Source: Pseudomonas nabeulensis
GTDB taxonomy: Bacteria; Pseudomonadota; Gammaproteobacteria; Pseudomonadales; Pseudomonadaceae
NCBI RefSeq assembly: GCF_004682045.1
Contig: NZ_QUZT01000013.1
Span: forward strand, 1-64,000
Length of the DNA: 64,000 bases
Direction of reading: 5' to 3'
The notes beneath the pieces were generated by a model, which had not been told where the DNA came from, did no database searches, and saw nothing but the letters and a program-made list of their open reading frames with translations. The translations under genes were made by a program, and so were the position numbers. Positions 1-8,162 of this stretch are shown here, in pieces. How positions within the stretch are numbered: position 1 is the first letter of the stretch; each line of letters begins with the position of its first letter.

Positions 1-101
1 CCGCGGTGGACGGATTTGGGGCGGCTTCGCCACCCAGCGCGGGGCAAGCCCGCTCACTACAGAGGCGGTGCTGCTCCTGTCATCTCTTAACTGACTGGCA
101 T

Positions 102-126
102 TAGGGCAAGCCCCCTCCCACATTTA
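102..126. repeat. Solitary REP half-element
   Basis: One REP palindrome (GGGCAAGCCCCCTCCCACA) lies just downstream of the TonB receptor stop codon. It matches one arm of the paired REPINs elsewhere in the window. No inverted partner is recognisable in bases 1-101, although a diverged GGGGCAAGCCCGCTC-like stretch starts near base 42. Confidence 0.75.
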
Positions 127-140
127 GATTTGTGTTGGTT

Positions 141-2225
141 TTAGAAGGTGTACTCGGCGCCAGCACCGGCGTACCACGAGCGGCCGGGGGCGGCTTCGTA
201 GTAGCGGTTGTTGCTGTCGCCGACGATCACCGAACCTACGTACTGGCGGTCCAGCAGGTTATCCAGGCGCAGGGTCTGGTGGAAGGTCCAGTGCTCGACT
301 TTTTGCTCAAAGCGCGCGCGCCAGTTGAACACGCTGTAGGCCGGGGCAGCACGCTCGTTGTTGGTGTCTTCGACGTAGACCTTGCTGCGGTACATGCCTT
401 CCAGGGCGGTGCTGACCCAGTCGCGGGGTTTCCAGTTGAGTTCGGCGAAGAGCGTGGTTTGCGGGACGCCGGGGAGGTAGTTGCCCTTCTCGATAGCCTT
501 TCCGCTGTTGTTGAAGTCACTGTCGTAAGTGGCTTGCAGACGGGTGTAGGCGAGGTTGGTGCTCCACTGCTCGCTGAGTTGGCTTTCGATGCCCAGTTCG
601 AAACCGCGACGCAGGGTGCGGCCGGCGTTTTGATAGCTGGTACGGCCTTGAAGCGATTGGCTAACCACCAGCTCATCTTCGGTGGTGATCTGGAACACCG
701 CCGCGTTGATTCGCGTGTTGTTCACCTGCGCCTTCAAGCCCATTTCATATTGAGTGCTTTCAGACGGTTTCAGGCTGAAGTTGAAACCTTCGACACTCCC
801 AGGCGCGTAGGCCAGCTCGGCTTGGGTGGGTGTCTCAAAGCCTTTTCCTGCGCTGACGTAACCGTGTAGTTGGGGCGTGAAGGCGTACATCACACTCATT
901 GACGGGGTGTTTTTCTGATAGGTCTTGCTGCCGCTGGAGTCGCCGTTGCTCAAATATTGATCGTCAACGTCCAGCTCCATGGTGCTATGTCGCACACCTG
1001 CTTGGAGGGTCCAATTGCCTAAGGCCCAGTTGGCCTGGATATATGGGTCAAGGCTACGAGCGGTGTCGATCTCATCGCGGCGCAGCTCACCCTTCACGCC
1101 CAGGGTGGTGCCGCTGTAGTTCTGATAACCATGGCGGCTGTCTTCGCTTTGGTCGAAGTCCAGGCCTGTGATGATCATCAGCTCGCCCGGCGCGCTCTCG
1201 ACAGGTTGCATCCAGTGCACGCTACCGCCGTAGAACTTTCGGTCGAATTGCACAACACCGCCGCCGCGCTCGTTGGATGGTGTTCCTTTGGGAATCGACA
1301 AATACTGAATCACACTCCGCCGCCCCGTATACGCATTCACCTGCAACGTCGCATCGCCGAAATACCGCTCGTAATTGGTCCCCAATTGCTGATGATCGAT
1401 GCTTTTGCGCGTGTTGTACGTCAGCGCGCCGGGAGCCACCGAGCGTGGGTCGGCTTTATAGGCTTCCCACGTTTGCCCCAGCGGATCCTGCGTGCCGTTC
1501 TGCTCCAGGCTGCTGTAGATCAGCGCCAGTTTGCTGTCGTCATCCGGCTGGAAGTTGAGCTTGGCGAAGGTCTGGTCGCGGCGCGCGCTGCTGTGGTCGC
1601 GGTAGCCGTCGGTGTCCATGCGTGAGGCGTCGAGCACAAAACCCGCGCCATTGGCCGCGCCTTCGGCGGTCAGGTGGTTCTTGCTCATGCCATCGCTGCC
1701 CACCAGGGTTTCGGCGCCGATGCGCGGTGGGCCTTCGCCGTCGCGGGAGAACATCTGGATCACCCCGCCGGCGTTGCTGCCGTACAGGGTGGCCGCCGGG
1801 CCGCGCAGCACTTCAATGCGCTCGGCGGTGTCGAGGTTGAACGTGGCCGCCTGGCCCTGGCCGTCAGGGGTGCTGGCGGGGATGCCGTCGGCGATCAGCT
1901 TGAGGCCGCGCACGCCAAACGCCGAGCGGGCGCCAAAGCCACGGGAGGAAATTTGCAAATCCTGAGCGTAGTTCTGGCGGTTCTGCACCACCAGGCCGGG
2001 CACGCGGGACAAGGCTTCGGAGGCATTGATACCCAGTTGGCCGTCGCTGATCTGCTCGCGGCTGATGCTGTCGACCGAGTAGGGCAGGTCGAACGTTGGG
2101 CTGGCGCTGCGCGAGCCGGTGACCACACTCGGGTCGAGCACCAGTGCAGTGTCGTCAGCCAGCGCCGAGTTGCCCAGCGTGAGCAGGCCGGGCAGCAACA
2201 AGGTGAAGCGGGAGAGGGTATTCAT
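141..2225 (-). CDS. TonB-dependent outer-membrane receptor
   Basis: A 694-residue outer-membrane transporter that would import a metal chelate or other scarce nutrient using TonB energy. Residues 1-23 form a signal peptide ending ALA-DD. A plausible TonB box (ALVLDPSVVTG) follows at about 27-37. The plug domain covers about 45-160 and includes the family motif IEVLRGPAATLYGSNAGGVI at about 137-156. The rest reads as a 22-strand barrel and ends in the aromatic YTF expected of an outer-membrane protein. There is no N-terminal STN signalling domain and no adjacent sigma/anti-sigma pair, so it is not an obvious siderophore-signalling receptor. The ligand cannot be told from sequence; a FecA-like iron-chelate receptor is possible. 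The gene stands alone and divergent from the lipoprotein gene at 2424. Confidence 0.93.
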   Translation of the reverse strand: MNTLSRFTLLLPGLLTLGNSALADDTALVLDPSVVTGSRSASPTFDLPYSVDSISREQISDGQLGINASEALSRVPGLVVQNRQNYAQDLQISSRGFGARSAFGVRGLKLIADGIPASTPDGQGQAATFNLDTAERIEVLRGPAATLYGSNAGGVIQMFSRDGEGPPRIGAETLVGSDGMSKNHLTAEGAANGAGFVLDASRMDTDGYRDHSSARRDQTFAKLNFQPDDDSKLALIYSSLEQNGTQDPLGQTWEAYKADPRSVAPGALTYNTRKSIDHQQLGTNYERYFGDATLQVNAYTGRRSVIQYLSIPKGTPSNERGGGVVQFDRKFYGGSVHWMQPVESAPGELMIITGLDFDQSEDSRHGYQNYSGTTLGVKGELRRDEIDTARSLDPYIQANWALGNWTLQAGVRHSTMELDVDDQYLSNGDSSGSKTYQKNTPSMSVMYAFTPQLHGYVSAGKGFETPTQAELAYAPGSVEGFNFSLKPSESTQYEMGLKAQVNNTRINAAVFQITTEDELVVSQSLQGRTSYQNAGRTLRRGFELGIESQLSEQWSTNLAYTRLQATYDSDFNNSGKAIEKGNYLPGVPQTTLFAELNWKPRDWVSTALEGMYRSKVYVEDTNNERAAPAYSVFNWRARFEQKVEHWTFHQTLRLDNLLDRQYVGSVIVGDSNNRYYEAAPGRSWYAGAGAEYTF

Positions 2226-2423
2226 CAGTCAGCCGAAATCCGTGGCGCGCCTAAGAGGTAAACGCGCAAATGAGCGCGAGTTTAGTGGCTCGGGCGATTT
2301 TTATCATTTCGGAATCGTCCTACGCGACGAGTCGGTGTTGTCACGAAGGGGCGCCAACCCTTGCGATGGTAGCGTGGACAGCCCCGACAATAACAATGGC
2401 CGATGGGTCATGGAGAGTGATTC

Positions 2424-2783
2424 ATGAAGACTACGTCGAAAGTCATGTGGGGCGTGGCAATGACTTGTTGTCTCGCCGGTTGCGGAACCATTACGACGGT
2501 CTTCCGTCCGGACGCGGTAGCCAGCCAAAACCTCAAGGACTCGCGCAGTCACTGTGAAAACGTCCCGCGAATCTACAGTGGCGTGGTCTACGGCTTCTGT
2601 GCACTGAATGGCGAGCCCGCACCCGATAAAAGCCTGGAGAGCAATAGCCTGATCAGCCATGGCGGCGGCGCGCTGCCCATCGTGGCTGTCGAATTCGTGG
2701 CCTCAGGCGTGCTGGACACCCTGTTATTGCCCTATACCATTTACCTTCAGCACCAGGACGGCAGCATCGAAATCTTCCGCTGA
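2424..2783 (+). CDS. YceK/YidQ-family (DUF1375) small lipoprotein
   Basis: A 119-residue predicted lipoprotein. A short basic, hydrophobic leader ends in a lipobox LAGC at residues 17-20, so Cys20 would be acylated. The body (GTITTVFRP, YSGVVYGFCAL, a C-terminal DTLLLPYTIYLQ segment) resembles the YceK/YidQ family of small envelope lipoproteins, whose function is unknown. GGAGAG at 2412-2417 is a good ribosome site for the ATG at 2424. The gene sits alone between a leftward receptor gene and the LPS carbamoyltransferase. Whether it belongs to the LPS locus is unclear, because a promoter-like sequence lies after it. Confidence 0.8.
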   Translation: MKTTSKVMWGVAMTCCLAGCGTITTVFRPDAVASQNLKDSRSHCENVPRIYSGVVYGFCALNGEPAPDKSLESNSLISHGGGALPIVAVEFVASGVLDTLLLPYTIYLQHQDGSIEIFR

Positions 2784-2828
2784 TGCCTCTTGCCGCTTGC
2801 GGCTAACAGCTCCCCACCGCTTTTACGC

Positions 2829-2834
2829 TATAAT
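2829..2834 (+). promoter_or_regulatory. Candidate -10 box ahead of the LPS core block
   Basis: An exact TATAAT lies 92 bases upstream of the carbamoyltransferase start in the 141-base gap after the lipoprotein gene. No good -35 is seen at 16-18 bases upstream, so this is a candidate only. Confidence 0.3.
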
Positions 2835-2925
2835 CCCGCCCTTTAGCTGTTTCCGGCCCAGGCGGGAAGCACACTTTTTTCAGGCGCACCCCGCCTGCAT
2901 GCAGACTAAAAGAGGCTAGACCCCA

Positions 2926-4683
2926 GTGGCATTGACGATTCTTGGCCTGTCCGGCGCCCTTAGCCATGATCCTTCCGCAGCCTTGTACATCGACGGCAAG
3001 CTGATCGCGGCCGCCGAAGAAGAGCGCTTCGTCCGCGACAAACATGCAAAGAACCGCATGCCCTACGAATCGGCGAAGTTCTGCCTGGAGCAGGCCGGCA
3101 TCAAGCCTTCCGACGTTGACGTAGTGGCGATCCCCTTCGCCCCGATCAGCTTGTTCGGCGAGGCGCGCTGGCACTACGCCAAGCGTTACTGGTACGCCCC
3201 GGACCGCGCCCTTGATGCGATCCTGATGGGCAACCGTCGTTACAAGCGCTATCGCAACAAGATCGTCTGGTGCCTGGAACAACTGGGCTTCGATCCGAAG
3301 AAAATCAAGATCGAACCGGTTGAACACCACCTGGCCCACGCTTCCAGCGCCTACCACTGCTCCGGCTTCCAGGAGAAAACCGCGATCCTCGGCATCGACG
3401 GTAAAGGTGAGTACGCCACCACGTTCTTCGGCTACGGCGAGAACGGCAAGATCCACAAGATCAAGGAATTCTACGACCCGGACTCCCTCGGCGGCCTGTA
3501 TGGCGCGATCACCGAGTTCCTCGGTTTCGAGATGCTCGACGGTGAGTTCAAGGTCATGGGCATGGCGCCGTACGGCGACGCCAGCAAATACGACTTCTCG
3601 CGCCTGGCCTCGTTTGAGAACGGCGAGTTGGTGATCAACACCGACTACGCCAACGTCATCGGCCTGCGTCGTTATAAAGAGAAGGGCAAGGGTTTCTACT
3701 TCTCTCCAAAACTGATCGAGTGGCTGGGTCCGAAGCGCGAAGGCGACATTGCCGACGAGCCGTACATCCACTACGCCGCCAGCATGCAGGCGCTGTTCGA
3801 GAAGCTGGCCCTGCAGATGATCGACCATTACCTGGGCGACATCCTCAAGGACACCGGCAAGCTGGCCTTCGCCGGCGGCTGTGCGCTGAACGTCAAGTTG
3901 AACCAGAAGATCATTGCCCGCAGCGATGTGAAAGAGCTGTTCGTGCAGCCAGCGTCCGGCGATGCCGGCACCGCGGTGGGTGCGGCGGCCTACGTGTCCC
4001 ACGCCCGTGGTGTACCGGTGGAGAAGATGGAACACGTCTACCTCGGCCCGTCCTACAGCAACGAAGACGTGATTGCCGCGTGCGCCAAGCACGAGAGCAA
4101 GCCGAACTGGCGCAAGATCGAAAACATGCCCCAGCGCATCGCCAAGATCATGGTCGACGGCAACCCGGTGGCCTGGTTCCAGGGCCGCATGGAGTTTGGC
4201 CCGCGTGCCTTGGGCGGTCGTTCGATCATCGGTTGCCCAAGCGCTACCGGCGTGGCTGACCGTATCAACCACCAGATCAAGTTCCGCGAGCGCTGGAGGC
4301 CTTTCTGCCCGTCGATGCTCGACACCGTGGCGCCGCAGATGATCAAGGTCGACCACCCGGCGCCGTTCATGACCTTCACTTTTGAAGTGGCCGAAGAGTG
4401 GAAAACCCGTGTGCCGGAGGTGGTCCATGAAGATGGCACCTCCCGCGCCCAGGTGCTCAAGCGCGAATACAACCCGCGCTACTACGACATGATGAAAGAG
4501 CTGGAAGTGTTGACCGGCAACGGCGTGTCGCTGAATACCTCGCTCAACCGTCGTGGCGAAGCGATGATCTGTTCGCCGACCGACGCGCTGAACATGTTCT
4601 TCGGCTCCGACCTGCAATACCTGATCATGGAAGACATCCTGGTCGTCAAAGACGGCGTGGACCCTTATGACGCGCTCGGCTGA
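2926..4683 (+). CDS. LPS core carbamoyltransferase (NodU/TobZ family, WapO-like)
   Basis: A 585-residue O-carbamoyltransferase of the NodU/CmcH/TobZ family. These enzymes transfer a carbamoyl group from carbamoyl phosphate, through a carbamoyl-adenylate intermediate, to a sugar hydroxyl. The N-terminal YrdC/TsaD-like half carries the metal-binding HHLAHA motif at about 134-139 and GIDGKGEY at about 156-163. The C-terminal half has the family signature WFQGRMEFGPRALGGRS at about 415-431. In P. aeruginosa the gene at this position (PA5005, wapO) carbamoylates a heptose of the LPS inner core, and the same role is inferred here. The start is GTG at 2926 behind AGAGG. The 3' end overlaps the next glycosyltransferase gene by 17 bases, indicating translational coupling at the head of the core-glycan operon. 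Confidence 0.93.
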   Translation: MALTILGLSGALSHDPSAALYIDGKLIAAAEEERFVRDKHAKNRMPYESAKFCLEQAGIKPSDVDVVAIPFAPISLFGEARWHYAKRYWYAPDRALDAILMGNRRYKRYRNKIVWCLEQLGFDPKKIKIEPVEHHLAHASSAYHCSGFQEKTAILGIDGKGEYATTFFGYGENGKIHKIKEFYDPDSLGGLYGAITEFLGFEMLDGEFKVMGMAPYGDASKYDFSRLASFENGELVINTDYANVIGLRRYKEKGKGFYFSPKLIEWLGPKREGDIADEPYIHYAASMQALFEKLALQMIDHYLGDILKDTGKLAFAGGCALNVKLNQKIIARSDVKELFVQPASGDAGTAVGAAAYVSHARGVPVEKMEHVYLGPSYSNEDVIAACAKHESKPNWRKIENMPQRIAKIMVDGNPVAWFQGRMEFGPRALGGRSIIGCPSATGVADRINHQIKFRERWRPFCPSMLDTVAPQMIKVDHPAPFMTFTFEVAEEWKTRVPEVVHEDGTSRAQVLKREYNPRYYDMMKELEVLTGNGVSLNTSLNRRGEAMICSPTDALNMFFGSDLQYLIMEDILVVKDGVDPYDALG

Positions 4684-5797
4684 CCGACACGTCCTGCAGT
4701 TCTGCCACGGCTATGACGGGCCGTTCCTCGACTGCGCGCGGCAGTACGCCAGCCTGTTCGCAGGCTCGGGCTACAAGGTGACCACGGTGTTTCTCACCGG
4801 GGTCGCCGACCCCGAGGTGGCCGCCGGGTGTGCCAGCGATGAAGTGTTGTTCATGGAATTCAGCTCCAAGGCCATTCGTGGCCTGAAGCTGGGTGCGATC
4901 CGTGAGCTGCGCAAGGTTGCGGCGTCACGCAATTTCAGTTTCTGCATTGCCCACCGCTTCAAGCCGATTTATATCGCCTTGTTGGGCACGCGTTTGCCGG
5001 TGATCGGCGTACATCACGCCTTTGGCGACTATCAGCGCCGCAGCCGCAAGCTGTTTGCCGGGATTTTCCGCAAGCGCTTGAGCTTGCTGGGCGTGTCCGA
5101 CGCGGTGCGCGATGACATGCGCCGTTGCTTGCCGAGTTGGCCGGCGCAGCGTATCCAGACCCTGTACAACCGCATCGACGTCGACGCCTTGCGCGCGACC
5201 CAAGTGCCGTTCGACGAAGCGCGGGATGCCCTGGGCCTGTCGCCGGACGAATGGGTGGTCGGCAACGTCGGCCGCCTGCACCCGGACAAGGACCAGGCCA
5301 CGTTGCTAAAGGGCTTCGCCCTGGCGCTGCCCCATCTGCCGGAGCAAAGTCGCCTGGCGATTCTCGGCACTGGGCGTCTGGAGCAGAACCTCAAGAACCA
5401 GGCCCGTGAGCTGGGGATTGCCGACAAGGTGCTGTTCCTCGGCCAGGTGCCGGATGCGCGCCGGTACTTCCGGGCGTTCGATGTGTTTGCGCTGAGCTCC
5501 GACCACGAGCCCTTCGGCATGGTGCTGCTGGAAGCCATGGCCGCCGGCGTGCCGTTGCTGGCCACGGCCTGTGGCGGTGCGAAGGAAGTGGTTGAAGGTG
5601 TGGGGATCCTGTTCCCGTTCGGCGACGCCGAGCACCTTGGCCAGGGTTTGCAGCACTTGGCCGGGATGGATCAGCAGCAGCGGCGCCAGTGTGCCGAGCT
5701 GATGCTCGAGCGCCTGCACGCACGTTTCTCGGATCAGGCGGTACGCACGACCTTCTGGCAACTGCCGCACGTTATTGAACTGACCGCGGGGGCTTGA
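4667..5797 (+). CDS. wapH: GT4 glycosyltransferase of LPS core (WapH-like)
   Basis: A 376-residue cytoplasmic GT-B glycosyltransferase. The C-terminal nucleotide-sugar domain begins near VGNVGRLHPDKDQ and contains the retaining-GT4 motif EPFGMVLLEAMAAGVPLLAT near residue 280. The N-terminal acceptor domain has HRFKP and GVHHAFGDYQ. Position right after the carbamoyltransferase matches wapH (PA5004), which adds a sugar to the LPS outer core in P. aeruginosa. The exact donor cannot be read from the sequence. It overlaps its upstream neighbour by 17 bases and shares stop and start bases (TGATG) with the next gene. It is clearly paralogous to the GT4 at 9044. The symbol rests on synteny. Confidence 0.88.
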   Translation: MTRSADRHVLQFCHGYDGPFLDCARQYASLFAGSGYKVTTVFLTGVADPEVAAGCASDEVLFMEFSSKAIRGLKLGAIRELRKVAASRNFSFCIAHRFKPIYIALLGTRLPVIGVHHAFGDYQRRSRKLFAGIFRKRLSLLGVSDAVRDDMRRCLPSWPAQRIQTLYNRIDVDALRATQVPFDEARDALGLSPDEWVVGNVGRLHPDKDQATLLKGFALALPHLPEQSRLAILGTGRLEQNLKNQARELGIADKVLFLGQVPDARRYFRAFDVFALSSDHEPFGMVLLEAMAAGVPLLATACGGAKEVVEGVGILFPFGDAEHLGQGLQHLAGMDQQQRRQCAELMLERLHARFSDQAVRTTFWQLPHVIELTAGA

Positions 5798-6693
5798 TGC
5801 TCAATCGATTCCAAGGCTGGCGCGAGCGTGGCTGGTCCGTCGTCGACGCCCCCGTCTACAGCGATGCCTGGCAGCGTTATGGCGGCAGCGTCGCCACCCA
5901 TCCCCAGATTATTCAACGCTTGGCCGGGCTGGCCGACATCCCGGTGCGTTACCTTGCCTGGGAGAAAGAGGGTGAGGTGCAAGCGTGCATTGCGACCTGG
6001 GGCCGGGATTTGGCGTTGTCCAAGGACGTGCTCAAACAGCGCGGCAAGAAGGGCCTGTTCGATCTGGGCAATGCCGAACTGATCCTGCCGGCCGCTGCGG
6101 ATGTGCAGGCGCCTTTGCGCCATCGCGCGCGTTACCTGTCGACCTTGAACGAAGGCCGTTTCAGCGGCCTCAAGCCCCAGGCCGAGCAATTGGCCATGGC
6201 GCGCACCCCGGAAGAACTGTCGAAGAAGTTTCGCTACAACCAGCGCCGTGAGTTGCGTTTGCTGGAAGAGGCGGGCGGCGTGGTACGGCCGGTGAGCGAC
6301 TTTACCAGCCAGGAACTGGCCGCGATCTACTGCGACCTGTTCCTGCGCCGCTGGGGGTTTGTCGCCACGGGCGCCGAGCGCATGGCCGAGGTGATCGAGT
6401 TGCTGCGTGGATGGCTGATCGGCTCGGTGATCTTCCTCAATGACGCGCCGATTGCCATCCAGCTGGTATACCGGGTCGAATCCCCCGAGTGGATCAGCGT
6501 GGAATACGTCAACGGCGGCGTCGACCCGGAAACCCGCGCGTTCAGTCCCGGCAGTGTGTTGAGTTTCCTGAATACGCAAAGTGCCTGGGAACAGGCGCGT
6601 GAAGTCGGCAAGCCGCTGCGCTTTTCCTTTGGGCGAGCGGACCGCGAGTACAAGGAGCGTTGGTGTAACCCTGTGCAGGTGTTGACGGTATGA
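5797..6693 (+). CDS. Mig-14 family protein (antimicrobial-peptide resistance)
   Basis: A 298-residue protein of the Mig-14 family. Members in Salmonella and P. aeruginosa (PA5003) are linked to survival against cationic antimicrobial peptides and act at the inner membrane, but no chemistry has been established. The sequence shows a GNAT-like layout: KKFRYNQRRELRLLEE in the middle, then IAIQLVYRVES and EYVNGGVDPETRAFSPGS, resembling FemX/BioF2-type acyltransferase folds. No signal peptide or strong membrane span is visible. The start is ATG 5797, overlapping the previous stop by one base; the TTG one codon earlier is less likely. Its stop overlaps the dnpA start (ATGA). Its place inside the core-LPS operon suggests it acts on LPS or its lipid carrier. 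Confidence 0.88.
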   Translation: MLNRFQGWRERGWSVVDAPVYSDAWQRYGGSVATHPQIIQRLAGLADIPVRYLAWEKEGEVQACIATWGRDLALSKDVLKQRGKKGLFDLGNAELILPAAADVQAPLRHRARYLSTLNEGRFSGLKPQAEQLAMARTPEELSKKFRYNQRRELRLLEEAGGVVRPVSDFTSQELAAIYCDLFLRRWGFVATGAERMAEVIELLRGWLIGSVIFLNDAPIAIQLVYRVESPEWISVEYVNGGVDPETRAFSPGSVLSFLNTQSAWEQAREVGKPLRFSFGRADREYKERWCNPVQVLTV

Positions 6694-8105
6694 GTGAGTC
6701 CACGAACCGCAAGCAAGCGCTGCTCAAGCGCCATCGCCGCAACAAGCGTATTGGCCTGCTGGTCAGTCTGCTGGTGTTGGTTGGCGTGGGTATGCTGGTG
6801 GCGTGGTGGCTGCCGCTGGTGCTGGCGGTGCTGGCATGGGTAGCCCATGAGGCCTGGTTTGCTGATCACCTGTTTTACTCGCCCAAGGATGACTACCAGT
6901 ATCAGTTTCCTGCGGATACCGAACAGCCCAAGGTGGTCTTGGACAAGGCGCGGATCGTCTTGGGCCAACCCCTTGAGCTGTCCGGCGATGAGACGTTGAT
7001 TCTCGCCGTGCGCATAAAAAGCAGCGTGTTAGGGCGTTTTATCGACCCCTATATCCCATTGCCGAATGGTGATCGCCAAGTGTTCGAGCGCGGCGTCAAC
7101 GGCTTGCGTTACTTGAATCTCACGGGGCACGGCCAGGCACTGGTCGATGGGCAGTTGCAGTTACAGGGCCGGTTTTGCCAGCTTCACGGAGCGCCGGTGC
7201 TGTCGGTCTTCCGCCAGCCCGATGTGCGCCAGCAGCGGGTGATGGTCATTGCGCCCCATGCCGACGATGCCGAGTTGGCCGCCTTCGGGCTTTACAGCCA
7301 AGCGGCGCAACCCTGGATCGTGACGCTGACGGCGGGCGAGATTGAAGCCGAGCACTATCAACAAATGGGCTTGGGCAAGCCGGAAGCCGCCCGACTCAAG
7401 GGGCGCCTGCGTGCCTGGGACAGCATTGCCGTGCCGAGATGGGCGGGGGTGCCGCCAGAGCACTCGGTTCAACTGGGGTATTTCTGCTTGCAGTTGGCGG
7501 CGATGAAGGCCGAGCCTGAGCGCGCCGTGGCGTCCCGCGAGGCCGAGCTGAGCGATATCCGCGTGTTTCGCCAGTTCAACACCTTCCCGTTGCCTGCCGA
7601 CACCGATGGGCAGCCGACCTGGAACAACCTGCTGGCTGACCTGCGGGCCGTGCTGTTGAAGGCGCGCCCGGAGGTGATCGTATTGCCTCATCCGGTCCTC
7701 GACCCGCATCCCGATCACGTCTGCGCACAGCAGGCGGTGTTGGAAGCCTTGCAGGGCCTGGAATGGCAACCGACCACACTGCTCGGCTACGCCAACCACC
7801 TGCATGACAATGACCGCTGGCCGATGGGGGATTCGGGCAATGGTATCTCTTTGCCACCATCGTTTGATTCCACGTACACTTTGCGACCTTATTGCCTGCC
7901 GCTATCCGAAGAACGGCAGTGTGACAAGGCGATGTCGCTTGGCATGATGCATGACCTGCAACCGCGGATGCCGTTCAAACGGCGGGTGCGGCGTGTCATA
8001 CAGCGCCTGTTGGCTGGACGGCGCGTTTCGCCCTGGGGTGAGAACGAGTTCTTCCGCAAGGCCGTGCGGCGTCATGAACTCTTTTGGTTCATCAAGCACA
8101 AGTGA
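6690..8105 (+). CDS. dnpA: PIG-L family de-N-acetylase, DnpA-like
   Basis: A 471-residue membrane-anchored deacetylase. Two hydrophobic stretches at about 24-60 (IGLLVSLLVLVGVGMLVAWW and the following LVLAVLAWVA) anchor it. The PIG-L/LmbE zinc motif APHADDAEL lies at about 189-197 and the matching HPDHV at about 339-343. PIG-L enzymes remove N-acetyl groups from amino sugars. DnpA (PA5002) at this position in P. aeruginosa influences antibiotic persistence, and its substrate is thought to be a surface glycan. A four-base ATGA overlap with the mig-14-like gene implies coupled translation. After the stop there is a 57-base gap with a hairpin before the next gene, so the tightest coupling in the block ends here. 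Confidence 0.88.
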   Translation: MSESTNRKQALLKRHRRNKRIGLLVSLLVLVGVGMLVAWWLPLVLAVLAWVAHEAWFADHLFYSPKDDYQYQFPADTEQPKVVLDKARIVLGQPLELSGDETLILAVRIKSSVLGRFIDPYIPLPNGDRQVFERGVNGLRYLNLTGHGQALVDGQLQLQGRFCQLHGAPVLSVFRQPDVRQQRVMVIAPHADDAELAAFGLYSQAAQPWIVTLTAGEIEAEHYQQMGLGKPEAARLKGRLRAWDSIAVPRWAGVPPEHSVQLGYFCLQLAAMKAEPERAVASREAELSDIRVFRQFNTFPLPADTDGQPTWNNLLADLRAVLLKARPEVIVLPHPVLDPHPDHVCAQQAVLEALQGLEWQPTTLLGYANHLHDNDRWPMGDSGNGISLPPSFDSTYTLRPYCLPLSEERQCDKAMSLGMMHDLQPRMPFKRRVRRVIQRLLAGRRVSPWGENEFFRKAVRRHELFWFIKHK

Positions 8106-8120
8106 TGCAACGCAACGTGG

Positions 8121-8139
8121 TGGAGCGTAGCGCGCTCCA
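8121..8139 (+). other. Hairpin between dnpA and the DUF6625-like gene
   Basis: A 7-bp stem (TGGAGCG / CGCTCCA) with a five-base loop. It is followed by GTAAAAATG rather than a T run, so it is not a standard terminator. It could attenuate transcription or stabilise mRNA. Confidence 0.35.
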
Positions 8140-8162
8140 GTAAAAATGACAGTGAGTCTCCC

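Noticed and set aside
2226..2345. Possible Fur box upstream of the TonB receptor
   Set aside because: Only a TTTTATCATTTC-like fragment is seen; no 19-base palindrome close to the Fur consensus, so iron control cannot be claimed.
2803..4617. 604-codon open frame antisense to the carbamoyltransferase gene
   Set aside because: The sense frame encodes a complete, motif-bearing enzyme. The antisense product is a His/Val/Arg-rich shadow with no recognisable domain, as expected in GC-rich Pseudomonas DNA.
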